In this document: positions 35,351 through 44,749 of the stretch, piece after piece
How positions within the stretch are numbered: position 1 is the stretch's first letter
How the letters are laid out: every line of letters starts with the position of its first letter
Assembly (NCBI GenBank): GCA_964420285.1
Contig: CAYQTE010000014.1
Span: 1-64,000 of the forward strand
DNA: 64,000 nucleotides
From: CAYQTE01 sp964420285
Lineage (GTDB): Bacteria > Planctomycetota > Phycisphaerae > Tepidisphaerales > Tepidisphaeraceae
Direction: 5' to 3'
The notes under the pieces: generated by a model
Databases searched by the model: none
The model's input: only the letters and a program-made list of their open reading frames with translations
Told to the model about the DNA's origin: nothing
Translations under genes and position numbers: made by a program

Positions 35351-38300
35351 ATGACCGAACAAATCAATGAACACGTCTGGTTCGAGGAACGCATGGCCGC
35401 ACAACTGGCCGGTGGGCTGGCGGGTGACGAGGCCGAGCGGTTTGGCACACATGCGGCCGCGTGCGCGCGGTGTTCGGGGGTGATGGATCAACTGCGCCGT
35501 TTCGACGCCGCCCTGGTGCGGTCGTTCGATCCGCACCGGGCCGACGGCATCGAGGAGCGCATCATCGGCCGCCTGAGCCGCGTCCCGGCCCGCAAACGGC
35601 TGCTGCGCCTGCCGCACATGCCGCAAATGAAGGTTCATCCCATGGTCCGCCGCGCCGGCTCGGCCGTCGCCGCCGCCATCATCATGGGTGCCATCGGCTA
35701 CGTCGCCGAACCCGCCCTCACAGGCGGGCAGGTCCGCCTGCCCCAATCCCTCGCGTGGCTCAGGACGGCCGGCAACAAGTTGGCGATGGTCAAGTCCGCT
35801 GCCAACATGCACTCGATCGGCATGGCGATGGCCGGTTATGCGAAGGATCAAACTGACGCATGGCCGGCGTATACGGGCTTCGAGGGGTACCCAATCGCGG
35901 TCAACTCATCGGCCAGTCAGGCCACAAAGTCTGGCCAAATCGAGAGGCTGACCCAAGCCGCCAACAATTATATCGAAGACGGCAAATACGAGGATGGGCT
36001 GGGTGTCATCGATCAGATTCTCGATCTCGACCCCCACAACGAATACGCCAAGAACCTGCATCTGCTGGTGCAGGACAAGGCCGTTCTCAACCACCAGAAA
36101 ACGTACCACGACGAGCAGCTTCAGAATTTCTCGACTTTGGACATGGATGCGGAGCAGAAGAAAGTCCCGTACGCTAATATCCAGGCCGCCCATGGCTTCG
36201 ACACGACCCCAGGCACGATCGCCGGCCAGAGCCTGAACGCAAAAGTGCCCGTGCGCTACGGTAATGATCCAAGCCAGATTGCCGACAGCCAACAGGTCAT
36301 CACGCAGGTTATGCCACTCAGGAGCATTCCTTCCGGGCAGATCGCGCCCGAACTGAAGGCGGCGCTGTCGCCCGAGGCCGTCGTGACGTCCAACAATGGC
36401 GCCAATGTGGTGATCGTCACGGATACGTCGCACAACATTAAGCGTGCCGCCGAGATGATCGAGGGTCTGGACAGGCCGAGCGCTCTGCCCAACAGCGCCA
36501 CCGCCGCCCCCGCCGAGATCAAGTCGTACGCCTCGGCCGGATTCAAGGCGGATGGCACCATCGACCCGACCTTCGCGTTGGCGGCCCCCGCCGCCGATCA
36601 AGGCGGCCAAGGCCAACCCGGCCGGGGCGGCCGGGGCGGCGGAGGTGGCGGCCGCGGCAGCACAAGCAGCCTTGGCGGCACAAGCAGTCTCGGCTCGTCG
36701 GCGGGGACTGCGGCCAACCCGCTGTATTGGAACAACAACTTCGCACTCGCCGGCAACAACGGTGCTACGCTTGACACAAATGGCAACAACGTGACCCTCA
36801 ACGTCGGCAGTCTCGACTTTGGCGGCATTAACAAGGTCGGCGTTGGCACTCTCGCGCTCGGCGGCAACAACACCTACACCGGCCAAACTACGGTCGGCGC
36901 GGGCTCGCTCGTCGGCGGAGGCAAGCTCGACAGCACCAGCGCCGATATGTACCGCAACCGTTCCGTCGCGGTCACCGGCGCAAACAGCGGCTTCACACAG
37001 GCCCCGGAAACGCCCGCCCCGGACACCATCGGCGGCGCGGCCTCCAATCCGCCAGCCTCAGACAACGGCCTCACGACCCCCGTGTTCAATCGTCGCGACG
37101 TTGGCGGGAGCGGCCTCATCGTCGCCGGAGGCGTGCTGAGTTGGCCCTCGCCGGCCGCCCCCTCCGCCCCAACCTATTTCCGGCCGGCGACGGATGCGCG
37201 GAACAGCGAGGCCGGGCGGCCGTCGATGTATGCCAGCACACTGCCCGATGTTGCCAAACAGGCCGAGAAGGAAAGCGTGACGAGCGATGACCTCTTGTCG
37301 CAAATGAAACTCCGCCGCAGCGAGGACTTGGGGCAGGCTTCCATTGCGACCGACGCCAACAAGAAGGATATCCCGACCGATGAGGCCGCGAAGACGGCGG
37401 ACGCCGCCAAAGCGGCCGGCGAGAGCGAAAAGGGCGTAACAACACCGGTCCAGCCGACGGCAATAGCCGCGCCCGTTTCCGCAGCGCCAAGTACGCCCTC
37501 GGATACAACGTCCTTGGCCACTCAGCTAAACTCTGCGAACAAAGACTTCTACGGCTCGGACGATAGCAGCGCTGGCGGTCTGGTTATGAACGGCGGCACC
37601 GCGTTGCTCACCGGCTCCGGCAACACGTTTGGAATCAGTCCGGGCGGCGCGTACGTCAATTCGACGGAGCTGGTCGCCAACGGCGGCAACCCGACCTTGG
37701 CTGCGCGCAATCCGGGCGGCACATCCTCCGCCACCACCCCCCCGTCGGCCGGGCCTGGCGCGGCGAATAGTGGCAAACCCACCACCGGCGGCGGCGCGCC
37801 AGTGCAGCCGGCCGCGCAACCGCCCGCGCCGGCACAGAAGCCCGCGCAGCAGCAGGCGGCCGGGCCGATCATCATTCGTAACGGCAGCATGGAATTCGAG
37901 GTGCCCAACTTCGAAGTGGCCGTCATCATGATCCAATCCGTCATCACCAATGAAGGCGGATATATCGCGACCAACGATTCGCAGAAACTGGCCAACGGGA
38001 AGATGCAGGGTTCGGTGACGCTGCGCGTGCCGCCGCAGAATCTGGACGATCTGGTCATCAAGCTCCGGCCGCTGGGGGATATCAAGGGGCAGAAGATCGC
38101 CGCCCAGGACATCACCAAGGATTACACCGATCTGCAAAGCGAACTGCGCGCCGCCGAGGCCATGCAGGACCGCCTCATCGACGATATCAAGAACGGCAAG
38201 GGTGAGATGAAGGATCTGGTTGCGGCCGAGCAGCAACTGGGCCAGTGGCGCGAGAAGATCGAGCAGATCACCGGCGAGATTTTGTATTACAACAATCTGG

Positions 38301-40171
38301 TGGGGATGGCGACGCTGACGGTGACGATGACCGAGAAGGACATCGCCGCGGCCGTGTCCAGCGCCCAGACTCAGACCATCGACGCGGGGATCGAGGCGGA
38401 TGATGTGTCGGCCACGCGCGATGCGGTGCTGAAGCTGATTGACGATGCCAAGGGTCAGGTGATCTCATCCGACATGAAGCAGCTTGACGCGGGGCAGTTT
38501 GCGGCGACGGTGGTGGCGCAGGTTCCGCCGGATGCCGCCGGGGCGATGATCGACCAGATCAGGGCCTTTAAGAACAGCAAGGTGGCGCGTCTGGAGGTGA
38601 CGCGGCAGACAACGACCAGCGGCCCGACCGGCGAGCCGGTGAAGTCGCCGACCATCGAGAACGGCAACGGCATCGCCAGCCCCGACAAGGTCGAGCGCAA
38701 GGCGGCGGTGTTCAATCTGTCCATCTACAACCTGGCCAATGTGGCCCCGCGCGTGACCAACGTGATGAGCCTGGTCTGCACGGACGATGTCGAGACGGTG
38801 TATCACTCGATCCTCGACGGCGCGACCAAGGCCGGCGGGCGCGTCGTGGGTTCCAGCCTCAATCGCCCCAAGCCGGAGCAGGTGTCGGCGTCGATCAGCA
38901 TCGAGGTACCGTCGGCCGGGGCCGATGCCATGCTGGCCAACATCCGCGGCATGGGTCAGGTGATGCATCTGACGGAGACGGAGAACCCGGACACGGCCAA
39001 CGTGACGACGGCCAAGCAGGGATTCAATATCCAGGTGGCGAGCTGGTCGTCGGTGCAGCCGCGCGAGATTCGCACGCGTTCGATCGCGGCGACGCCGACG
39101 GTGCATGACAGTTACGCCGCGGTTCTGGCCGCCGCCCAGACGGCCGGGGCGAGAGTCCTGGCCGCCAGCGAACAGGGCCAGACGGGATCGGCTGGGGCAT
39201 CGCTCGATCTGGAAGTGACCAGCGCCAAGGCGGATGCCATCGAGAGCGCGATCGGCCAGGCGGGGATCGTGACCTCCAGCCAGGAGGCCCGCAACACCGA
39301 CACCGAGAACTCGCTGGATGGCAAGGTGGAAGTGAAGGTTACGTTCGTGGACATGGCCGCTCTGGCCCCGCGACAGACCATGCAGCGGATGATCGCCGCC
39401 GACGCGGTGCCGGCCGCGTATAACGCGATATTGTCCGCCGCCCAGACGGCCGGGGCGCGGGTGTTTGTTTCGCAATTGAACGATTTGCAGGCGCCGCTGC
39501 AGCGGGCGGATTTGAAATTCCAGGTGTTGCGGAGCAGAGAAGAAGCGGTCGATGCCGCCATCAGCAAGGCCGGGCAGTCGGTGACCAGTCAGGTGGTTCG
39601 CGCCGACGAGCAGGCGAACACCGTGGATGCCAAGGTCGAAATCGATCTGGTGGTCGTTGATGCCCAGGCACTGCCGCCGCGGCAGACGACGACGATCGAC
39701 ATGATCGCCAGCGACCCGGCCCAGTCCGCACACAACCTGCGCGACGCCGCCCTGGCGGCCGGTGGGCGAATCGTCGCCGATGACCCCGCTCGAACCACCG
39801 ATGGCATCGCCATCGAGCATCTCGTGGTGGATTTCCCGGCCGGCAAGCTCGCAATGATCGGCCCCGTGCTGGACAGTGCCGGGAGCGTGAAATCCGAACA
39901 GGTGAGCACGGACCCCAACGCGCCGCAAGGCCCAGTCCAGCGCTCCCGCGTCGACGCCACCATCCACAGCCAGGACCGACTTGTCGCCCCCGAAGCCGAG
40001 TTCTGGCCAACATTCAAGAACGGCCTGGCCACCAGCCTGGTGGGGCTGGGCTGGAGCGTGCGGATCATCATCATCGGCCTGCTTCTGGTGGGCCCGTGGG
40101 CACTGGTGGCGTGGGGCGGCATCAAGGGCATGGCCCGCCTCCGCCGCAAGAAAACCCCGCCGGCGCCGTGA
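35351..40171 (+). CDS. Giant chimeric anti-sigma factor with DUF4349 domains
   Basis: The 1606-residue protein appears to be a transmembrane anti-sigma factor. Residues 1-45 hold a zinc-finger anti-sigma motif (H34, C38, C41 in THAAACARC) and 102-118 a membrane helix. Outside are a TPR-like stretch (~195-250), a secretin_N-like domain (~313-376), a Gly-rich linker (~417-450), an autotransporter-type beta-strand repeat (~473-521: GVGTLALGGNNTYTGQTTVG) and a long disordered Ala/Pro linker. A DUF4349 domain with coiled coil follows (~838-990: GSMEFEVPNFEVAVIMIQSV), then four DUF4349-like repeats with APRQT/REIRT motifs. It ends with a C-terminal membrane helix (~1563-1588) and a basic tail. It probably senses the envelope and controls the sigma factor at 32341. 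Confidence 0.75.
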   Translation: MTEQINEHVWFEERMAAQLAGGLAGDEAERFGTHAAACARCSGVMDQLRRFDAALVRSFDPHRADGIEERIIGRLSRVPARKRLLRLPHMPQMKVHPMVRRAGSAVAAAIIMGAIGYVAEPALTGGQVRLPQSLAWLRTAGNKLAMVKSAANMHSIGMAMAGYAKDQTDAWPAYTGFEGYPIAVNSSASQATKSGQIERLTQAANNYIEDGKYEDGLGVIDQILDLDPHNEYAKNLHLLVQDKAVLNHQKTYHDEQLQNFSTLDMDAEQKKVPYANIQAAHGFDTTPGTIAGQSLNAKVPVRYGNDPSQIADSQQVITQVMPLRSIPSGQIAPELKAALSPEAVVTSNNGANVVIVTDTSHNIKRAAEMIEGLDRPSALPNSATAAPAEIKSYASAGFKADGTIDPTFALAAPAADQGGQGQPGRGGRGGGGGGRGSTSSLGGTSSLGSSAGTAANPLYWNNNFALAGNNGATLDTNGNNVTLNVGSLDFGGINKVGVGTLALGGNNTYTGQTTVGAGSLVGGGKLDSTSADMYRNRSVAVTGANSGFTQAPETPAPDTIGGAASNPPASDNGLTTPVFNRRDVGGSGLIVAGGVLSWPSPAAPSAPTYFRPATDARNSEAGRPSMYASTLPDVAKQAEKESVTSDDLLSQMKLRRSEDLGQASIATDANKKDIPTDEAAKTADAAKAAGESEKGVTTPVQPTAIAAPVSAAPSTPSDTTSLATQLNSANKDFYGSDDSSAGGLVMNGGTALLTGSGNTFGISPGGAYVNSTELVANGGNPTLAARNPGGTSSATTPPSAGPGAANSGKPTTGGGAPVQPAAQPPAPAQKPAQQQAAGPIIIRNGSMEFEVPNFEVAVIMIQSVITNEGGYIATNDSQKLANGKMQGSVTLRVPPQNLDDLVIKLRPLGDIKGQKIAAQDITKDYTDLQSELRAAEAMQDRLIDDIKNGKGEMKDLVAAEQQLGQWREKIEQITGEILYYNNLVGMATLTVTMTEKDIAAAVSSAQTQTIDAGIEADDVSATRDAVLKLIDDAKGQVISSDMKQLDAGQFAATVVAQVPPDAAGAMIDQIRAFKNSKVARLEVTRQTTTSGPTGEPVKSPTIENGNGIASPDKVERKAAVFNLSIYNLANVAPRVTNVMSLVCTDDVETVYHSILDGATKAGGRVVGSSLNRPKPEQVSASISIEVPSAGADAMLANIRGMGQVMHLTETENPDTANVTTAKQGFNIQVASWSSVQPREIRTRSIAATPTVHDSYAAVLAAAQTAGARVLAASEQGQTGSAGASLDLEVTSAKADAIESAIGQAGIVTSSQEARNTDTENSLDGKVEVKVTFVDMAALAPRQTMQRMIAADAVPAAYNAILSAAQTAGARVFVSQLNDLQAPLQRADLKFQVLRSREEAVDAAISKAGQSVTSQVVRADEQANTVDAKVEIDLVVVDAQALPPRQTTTIDMIASDPAQSAHNLRDAALAAGGRIVADDPARTTDGIAIEHLVVDFPAGKLAMIGPVLDSAGSVKSEQVSTDPNAPQGPVQRSRVDATIHSQDRLVAPEAEFWPTFKNGLATSLVGLGWSVRIIIIGLLLVGPWALVAWGGIKGMARLRRKKTPPAP

Positions 40172-40210
40172 TACAGGCGGCGCGGATAAGCGATCGGCAG
40201 CAGGTTGCCG

Positions 40211-40303
40211 CTCTCTTCCCCTCTCCCTGCACTCTGGGAGAGGCGACCGCTCGCCCCCTCTTTTCCCCTCTCCCTGTACTCTGGGAGAGGGTCAGGGTGA
40301 GGG
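40211..40303 (+). repeat. C-rich hairpin element, copy E (double)
   Basis: Two hairpins in tandem: ctctccctgcactctgggag and ctctccctgtactctgggag, followed by gggtcagggtgaggg. The stop codon of the DUF559 gene (minus strand, TGA at 40292-40294) lies inside the second unit. It is inverted relative to copy F. Confidence 0.75.
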
Positions 40304-40675
40304 CTTCGCGGCTTCGATTTGGCGGACGATGATTCTCATCACCGCGTCCGGGTCTTTCAGTATTTCATCGTCCGGCACGCGCAACACATGCAAGCCCATC
40401 TCTTGCAACTGCCGCGTGCGCTGGGCATCGCGGGCATTGGCCTCCGGTTCAGTGTGCTGTCCGCCGTCAAGTTCGATCACGAGGTTCGCCTTGAGGCAAA
40501 TGAAATCGACGACATACCCAGCCACGGGTTGTTGACGCCGGAAGCGATAACCGGCCAACTGGCCGGCGCGCAGCAGATCCCACGGTTTTCTCTCCGCGTC
40601 CGTCGATTGGGCGCCAAGGCGCTTGGCGAATACGGTCAGTCGGGGCGTGTGATCGCGGCGGCCGAGCATTGCCAT
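40292..40675 (-). CDS. DUF559-family endonuclease-like protein
   Basis: The 127-residue protein has the DUF559 fold, related to very-short-patch (Vsr) endonucleases: LRAGQLAGYRFRRQQPVAGY, then VVDFICLKANLVIELDGGQH (catalytic Asp, Glu and Asp), and LQEMGLHVLRVPDDEILKDP. The gene is bracketed by inverted C-rich repeats, copy F about 45 bases upstream of its ATG and copy E at its 3' end, where the repeat supplies the last codons (KPSP) and the stop. It may be a mobile cassette or nuclease linked to the repeat family. It lies between the anti-sigma and GH35 genes, antisense to both. Confidence 0.82.
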   Translation of the reverse strand: MAMLGRRDHTPRLTVFAKRLGAQSTDAERKPWDLLRAGQLAGYRFRRQQPVAGYVVDFICLKANLVIELDGGQHTEPEANARDAQRTRQLQEMGLHVLRVPDDEILKDPDAVMRIIVRQIEAAKPSP

Positions 40676-40717
40676 CGGATCGCGTACGCGAGCGATGGGT
40701 CAAGACCCTCAAGGTCA

Positions 40718-40765
40718 AGACCCTCACCCCAACCCTCTCCCAGAGTACAGGGAGAGGGGGAAAAA
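40718..40765 (-). repeat. C-rich hairpin element, copy F
   Basis: The segment contains accctcaccccaaccctctc followed by ccagagtacagggagagggg. Its reverse complement matches the second unit of copy E. E and F thus form an inverted pair around the DUF559 gene. Confidence 0.75.
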
Positions 40766-40871
40766 GAGCGAGCCCAGTCCGCTCTGTGGCTCGCCTCCGC
40801 TTTTCGCGTACAATCCAACGCGCGAGGAACTTGGTCGTCATGACTTTTCACATTCACCGCGAGACACTCTT

Positions 40872-42830
40872 ATGATCCGCCATCCGCTGCCTGGATTGAT
40901 CGCCGTTGCGGTTCTTGCATTGATCTTCCCCTTGCGCCTGGGGGCACAAGCCCCGCCCGTTCCCGACGGCAAGCCGCATAAGTTTGAAACCCGTAACAAG
41001 CAATTCCTCATCGACGGCCAGCCGATTCAGCTTATCAGCGGCGAGATGCATTTCAGCCGGACGCTGTCGGAGGATTTTGAGCTGCGCGTCAAACAGGCCA
41101 AGGCGATGGGGCTGAACACGCTCAGCTTCTATCTCTTCTGGAACCAGGTCGAGCCCGAACATGGCAAGTTTGATTTCACCGGCACCAACGATGTGCGGAA
41201 GATGCTCAAGCTTTGTCAGGACAACGGGCTCTGGTGCATCCTCCGTCCGGGGCCCTACTGCTGTGCCGAAGTTGAATACGGCGGCATCCCCTATTGGACG
41301 CTGAAGAATCCCGAGGTGAAAATCCGCAGTAACGATCCGACTTACGTTCAGTGGTCGCGGGATTATATCAATCGCGTATATAAGGAAGTGGCCGATTTCC
41401 AGGTGACAAAGGGCGGGCCGCTGCTCATGGTGCAGATCGAAAACGAATACGCCATCGTCGCCAACGATCTGACGCCAAAGGGCAATTACGACTACATGCA
41501 CACGCTGCACCAGGTCTTCACCGACGCCGGGTTTGATGTGCCGCTGTTCGTCTGCGATCCCGGCTCGCTCTCACGGCCGGGGACCGACCCATACCCCGGC
41601 CTGCTGCGCGGCCGCAACGGCCTGCACACCGAGGCGGATTATCAGCAGGCAGTGGCCGTCGCCGGCGATTTCCCCATTATCGCCCCGGAAGTCTATACCG
41701 CATGGTTCACCGGCTGGGGCCAGCCCATCGCGACAAAGAACGCCTCCCTGGATTCGATCGTCGGCTGGACCAACTTCCTGCTCGATCATAAGTGCTCGTT
41801 CAACTACTATCTGTTCTTCGGCGGAACCAACTATGGATTCTCGAACGGCTGCAATTACTCGCTGCCGGTCATCACAAGTTATGATTACAACGCCCCCGTC
41901 GACGAGGCCGGGCGGGTTACAACGAAATACCGCACGCTGCGCGATTTGCTGACCAAGCGGCTGAACATTACGCCCCCGGCGATTCCTGATGATCCGCCGG
42001 TGGCTGATCTGCCCGCCGTGACTCTGCAATACGCCGGAACGCTGTTCAATCGCCTCTCGTGGGGCGACACCAAGCCCACCATCACATCGCACGAGCCGGT
42101 CTCGATGGAGAATCTCAACCAGGCGTATGGATTCGTTGACTACCGCAAGAAATTCCCCGACGGCCTTAAGGGTAAGCTCGAACTCAAGCAAGCGATGGAC
42201 TACACCATCACTATGGTCAACGGCAAAGTCGTCGGCGAATCGTTCGTCGGCTTCGGACCCGGCAGCAACAGCATCACCCTTCCCGTCCGGAACAGCAACA
42301 TCATCACCCTAAGCGAGACCGCCCCCGTCACCCTCGATCTGCTCGTCTATAACCTCGGCCGAATCAGCGTCGTCACGGATTCCGGTACGCAAAACCTCGC
42401 CCGCAAGGGTTTGATCGGCGGCGCCTACCTCGACGGCAACGAATTGACCGATTGGGACATCTACTCGCTGCCGATGGAGAGCGAACATCTCGTGGGCTTC
42501 GGCGTCTCCGCCTACGGCGGCCCGCCGGACACTCCTTCGTTCTATCAGGCCAGCTTCAACGTCGACAATCCCGCCAGCACTTTCCTGGACATGCGCAACT
42601 TCGGCTTTGGCGTGGTGTGGGTAAACGGCCACAACCTCGGCCGCTTCTGGGACCGCGGCGGCGTCCGCTCGCTGTTTCTCTCCGAGCATTTCCTTAAGAA
42701 AGGCAGCAACGAAATCGTCGTCCTCGATCTTCACAAGCCAAACGCCCTGACCGTCAGGGGCACAACCAGCATGATCGAGACCGCTCCAGTCCCCTTTTCT
42801 CTGAAACTCGACCAGGCGAATCCGTCGTGA
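40872..42830 (+). CDS. Secreted GH35 beta-galactosidase
   Basis: The 652-residue enzyme has a signal peptide (MIRHPLPGLIAVAVLALIFP, cleavage near LGAQA) and a glycoside hydrolase 35 TIM barrel: GEMHFSRTLSEDFELRVKQA, GLNTLSFYLFWNQVEPEHG, LRPGPYCCAEVEYGGIPYW. The acid/base Glu is in LLMVQIENEYA (about residue 192) and the nucleophile in IIAPEVYTAWFTGWGQP (about 272). C-terminal beta-sandwich domains include NFGFGVVWVNGHNLGRFWDR. It would release terminal galactose from plant or algal polysaccharides outside the cytoplasm. The ATG at 40872 was chosen because the signal peptide starts there. Confidence 0.92.
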   Translation: MIRHPLPGLIAVAVLALIFPLRLGAQAPPVPDGKPHKFETRNKQFLIDGQPIQLISGEMHFSRTLSEDFELRVKQAKAMGLNTLSFYLFWNQVEPEHGKFDFTGTNDVRKMLKLCQDNGLWCILRPGPYCCAEVEYGGIPYWTLKNPEVKIRSNDPTYVQWSRDYINRVYKEVADFQVTKGGPLLMVQIENEYAIVANDLTPKGNYDYMHTLHQVFTDAGFDVPLFVCDPGSLSRPGTDPYPGLLRGRNGLHTEADYQQAVAVAGDFPIIAPEVYTAWFTGWGQPIATKNASLDSIVGWTNFLLDHKCSFNYYLFFGGTNYGFSNGCNYSLPVITSYDYNAPVDEAGRVTTKYRTLRDLLTKRLNITPPAIPDDPPVADLPAVTLQYAGTLFNRLSWGDTKPTITSHEPVSMENLNQAYGFVDYRKKFPDGLKGKLELKQAMDYTITMVNGKVVGESFVGFGPGSNSITLPVRNSNIITLSETAPVTLDLLVYNLGRISVVTDSGTQNLARKGLIGGAYLDGNELTDWDIYSLPMESEHLVGFGVSAYGGPPDTPSFYQASFNVDNPASTFLDMRNFGFGVVWVNGHNLGRFWDRGGVRSLFLSEHFLKKGSNEIVVLDLHKPNALTVRGTTSMIETAPVPFSLKLDQANPS

Positions 42831-42903
42831 TCGGCGACGCCCCGAATTTGATCCCCGCGGCCGCGCAGGTAGGATAGCCATCAGCGGGATCAATCCCGTC
42901 GCC

Positions 42904-42977
<74 letters not shown>

Positions 42978-43400
42978 ATTGCTTGTAAAATATAGGGTTA
43001 TGGAAGGCGGGAATTGTTCGTTTGCTGGAGCATCGGTCTTTGCACCGATGGTCGTATGTTGGCGCTCGCCGATAACCATCAATTTGACAGGGCCTTGTCG
43101 CAATATCGGGGTAACTGCAAATATATCATGTCACCGATTTGTGTCACCAAAGCACCGGGGGATTTCGCGACCCAACGCCTTGCGGGTAACAGCCTGCTCG
43201 GATCAGCAATAATTTGAGCGAAGGCGAGCGACGCCGCGGCGTCCGCTGGACCGACACCGCTCGCCACAGGCGGCCCAGTCGGCCGCCCCCCCCGGCCCGC
43301 GCGGTGCGAGCCCCGGCCGAATCCGCCACCTGTAGAAAGAAAGCTCACGGGCATTGTTGCCCTGGCGCGAGAATCTCATGGCGGCGGGCATCGCCTGGAT
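42978..43400. other. Intergenic region with a tRNA-like remnant
   Basis: The 423 bases between tRNA-Arg and the metY stop contain no convincing gene. Bases 43028-43040 repeat 13 nt of the tRNA anticodon arm and form the hairpin catcggt-ctttgc-accgatg (43031-43050). Further on there is an unusually C-rich tract (ggccgcccccccc, around 43282-43294). Confidence 0.45.
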
Positions 43401-44705
43401 TCATGTTTGCGAGGCTTTCAGCGCCTGATCCAAATCGGCGATGATGTCGCTCACATCTTCGATGCCGATGGAGAGTCGGACGTACTCGGGCGTGACGCCG
43501 GTCTGGGCCTGTTCCTCAGCAGTCAGTTGCGAATGCGTCGTCGTTGCCGGATGGATGATAAGGGATTTGGCGTCGCCGATATTGGCCAGGTGGCTGAACA
43601 GTTTCACGTTGCGGATGATCTTCTCGCCGGCCACCTTGCCGCCCTTGATGCCGAAGCCGACGATCGCGCCTTGGCCGTCGGGAAGGTATTTCCTTACGTT
43701 GGCCGCATCCGGGTGTTCGGGCAGGCCCGGATAATTGACCCACGCGACGGCCGGATGTTTTTGGAGGAATTTGGCGACGGCCAGGGCGTTCTCGGAATGG
43801 CGTTGGAGTCGCAAATGCAGCGTTTCCAAGCCGAGCAGCGTGAGGAACGAGCCGAAGGGGCTTTGGCAGCCGCCAGTGTCGCGGAGCCAGTGGGTGCGGA
43901 TGTGGATGATGTAGGCGATGTTGCCGATGGGGCGCAGTACCTCTTCAAACACTAGGCCGTGATAGGACGGGGATGGGGAGGTGAATTCCGGCCATTTCTC
44001 GGGTTCCTTGGCCCAGGGGAACTTGGCGCTGTCGACGATGGCGCCGCCGACGTGGACGCCGTGGCCAGCGATGAACTTGGTCGTGGAATAGACGACGATA
44101 TCGAAGCCGTGCTCGATGGGGCGGAAGAGCGCGGGGGTCAGAGCGGTGTTGTCGACGATGGTCGGCAGGCCGTGGCTGTGGGCGATGGCGGTGAGTTTCT
44201 TATAGTCCGGGACGTCGTTCTTGGGGTTGCCGGGGGTTTCGAGATATACGGCCCGGGTGTCTTTATCGACGAGTTTGCTGAGGGTCTCGGGTTTGGCGGG
44301 ATCGAAGAAACGGACCTCAATGCCGAGCTTCTTGAAGGTCTGGGTGAAGAGCGTCCAGGTTCCGCCGTAGAGGCTGGTGGCCGAAATAAAATTCTGGCCG
44401 GCGTGGACGATGGTCAACAAAGCCGCCGTAATGGCGGCTTGGCCGGAGGCAAAGGCCAAACCTGCGGCCCCACCGTCCAGCGCGGCCAGACGTTTTTCCA
44501 GGACGTCGTTGGTGGGGTTCATGAGGCGCGTGTAGATATTACCGAATTCGCGCAAACCAAAGAGATTTGCCGCGTGTTCGGGGCTGTTAAAGACATAAGA
44601 GGTTGTGGCGTAGATGGGGACGGCGCGGGCGGTGGTGGTGGGATCGACCTCCTGGCCGGCGTGGAGAGCTTTGGTCCCAAGGTGAGCGGATGATGGTAGC
44701 GACAT
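43401..44705 (-). CDS. metY: O-acetylhomoserine aminocarboxypropyltransferase (sulfhydrylase)
   Basis: The 434-residue PLP enzyme makes homocysteine from O-acetylhomoserine and sulfide. It belongs to the Cys/Met metabolism PLP family: GTKALHAGQEVDPTTTARAV, YTRLMNPTNDVLEKRLAALD, LAFASGQAAI, and PLP lysine in VVYSTTKFIAGHGVHVGGAI. Length and the TSYVF and HP-A-TTTHSQL motifs fit MetY rather than cystathionine synthase. The ATG at 44705 fits the family start. It is the last gene of an operon DUF3034-cysK-metY, 44 bases after cysK, and would use sulfide produced near the encapsulated desulfurase. Confidence 0.92.
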   Translation of the reverse strand: MSLPSSAHLGTKALHAGQEVDPTTTARAVPIYATTSYVFNSPEHAANLFGLREFGNIYTRLMNPTNDVLEKRLAALDGGAAGLAFASGQAAITAALLTIVHAGQNFISATSLYGGTWTLFTQTFKKLGIEVRFFDPAKPETLSKLVDKDTRAVYLETPGNPKNDVPDYKKLTAIAHSHGLPTIVDNTALTPALFRPIEHGFDIVVYSTTKFIAGHGVHVGGAIVDSAKFPWAKEPEKWPEFTSPSPSYHGLVFEEVLRPIGNIAYIIHIRTHWLRDTGGCQSPFGSFLTLLGLETLHLRLQRHSENALAVAKFLQKHPAVAWVNYPGLPEHPDAANVRKYLPDGQGAIVGFGIKGGKVAGEKIIRNVKLFSHLANIGDAKSLIIHPATTTHSQLTAEEQAQTGVTPEYVRLSIGIEDVSDIIADLDQALKASQT

Positions 44706-44749
44706 GATGAAAGTCCTTTCTGAGCGGAAGACCGCTCGCGGTACATGCA

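Larger units (their letters stand above)
34962..35354 (+). pseudogene. Leader reading frame remnant interrupted by the 169-bp element
   Basis: An ATG at 34962 with GAGGTGG just upstream opens MTPLIPDQLPTCTNSTLKRS, the same start peptide as at 32967. It then runs through the left part of the ccacggat element and the 169-bp element D and ends at TGA 35352-35354, overlapping the anti-sigma ATG (ATGA). It encodes only repeat-derived sequence after about residue 11. It may be the displaced original 5' end of the anti-sigma gene, still serving translational coupling. Confidence 0.4.

Noticed and set aside
33023..40765. CRISPR array suspected from regularly recurring repeats
   Set aside because: The copies are about 1 kb or more apart, contain internal hairpins and are not separated by short uniform spacers; no cas gene is present.
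43207..43400. Arg/Pro-rich frames near the C-rich tract after tRNA-Arg
   Set aside because: Composition reflects the gc tract; no start signals or motif.
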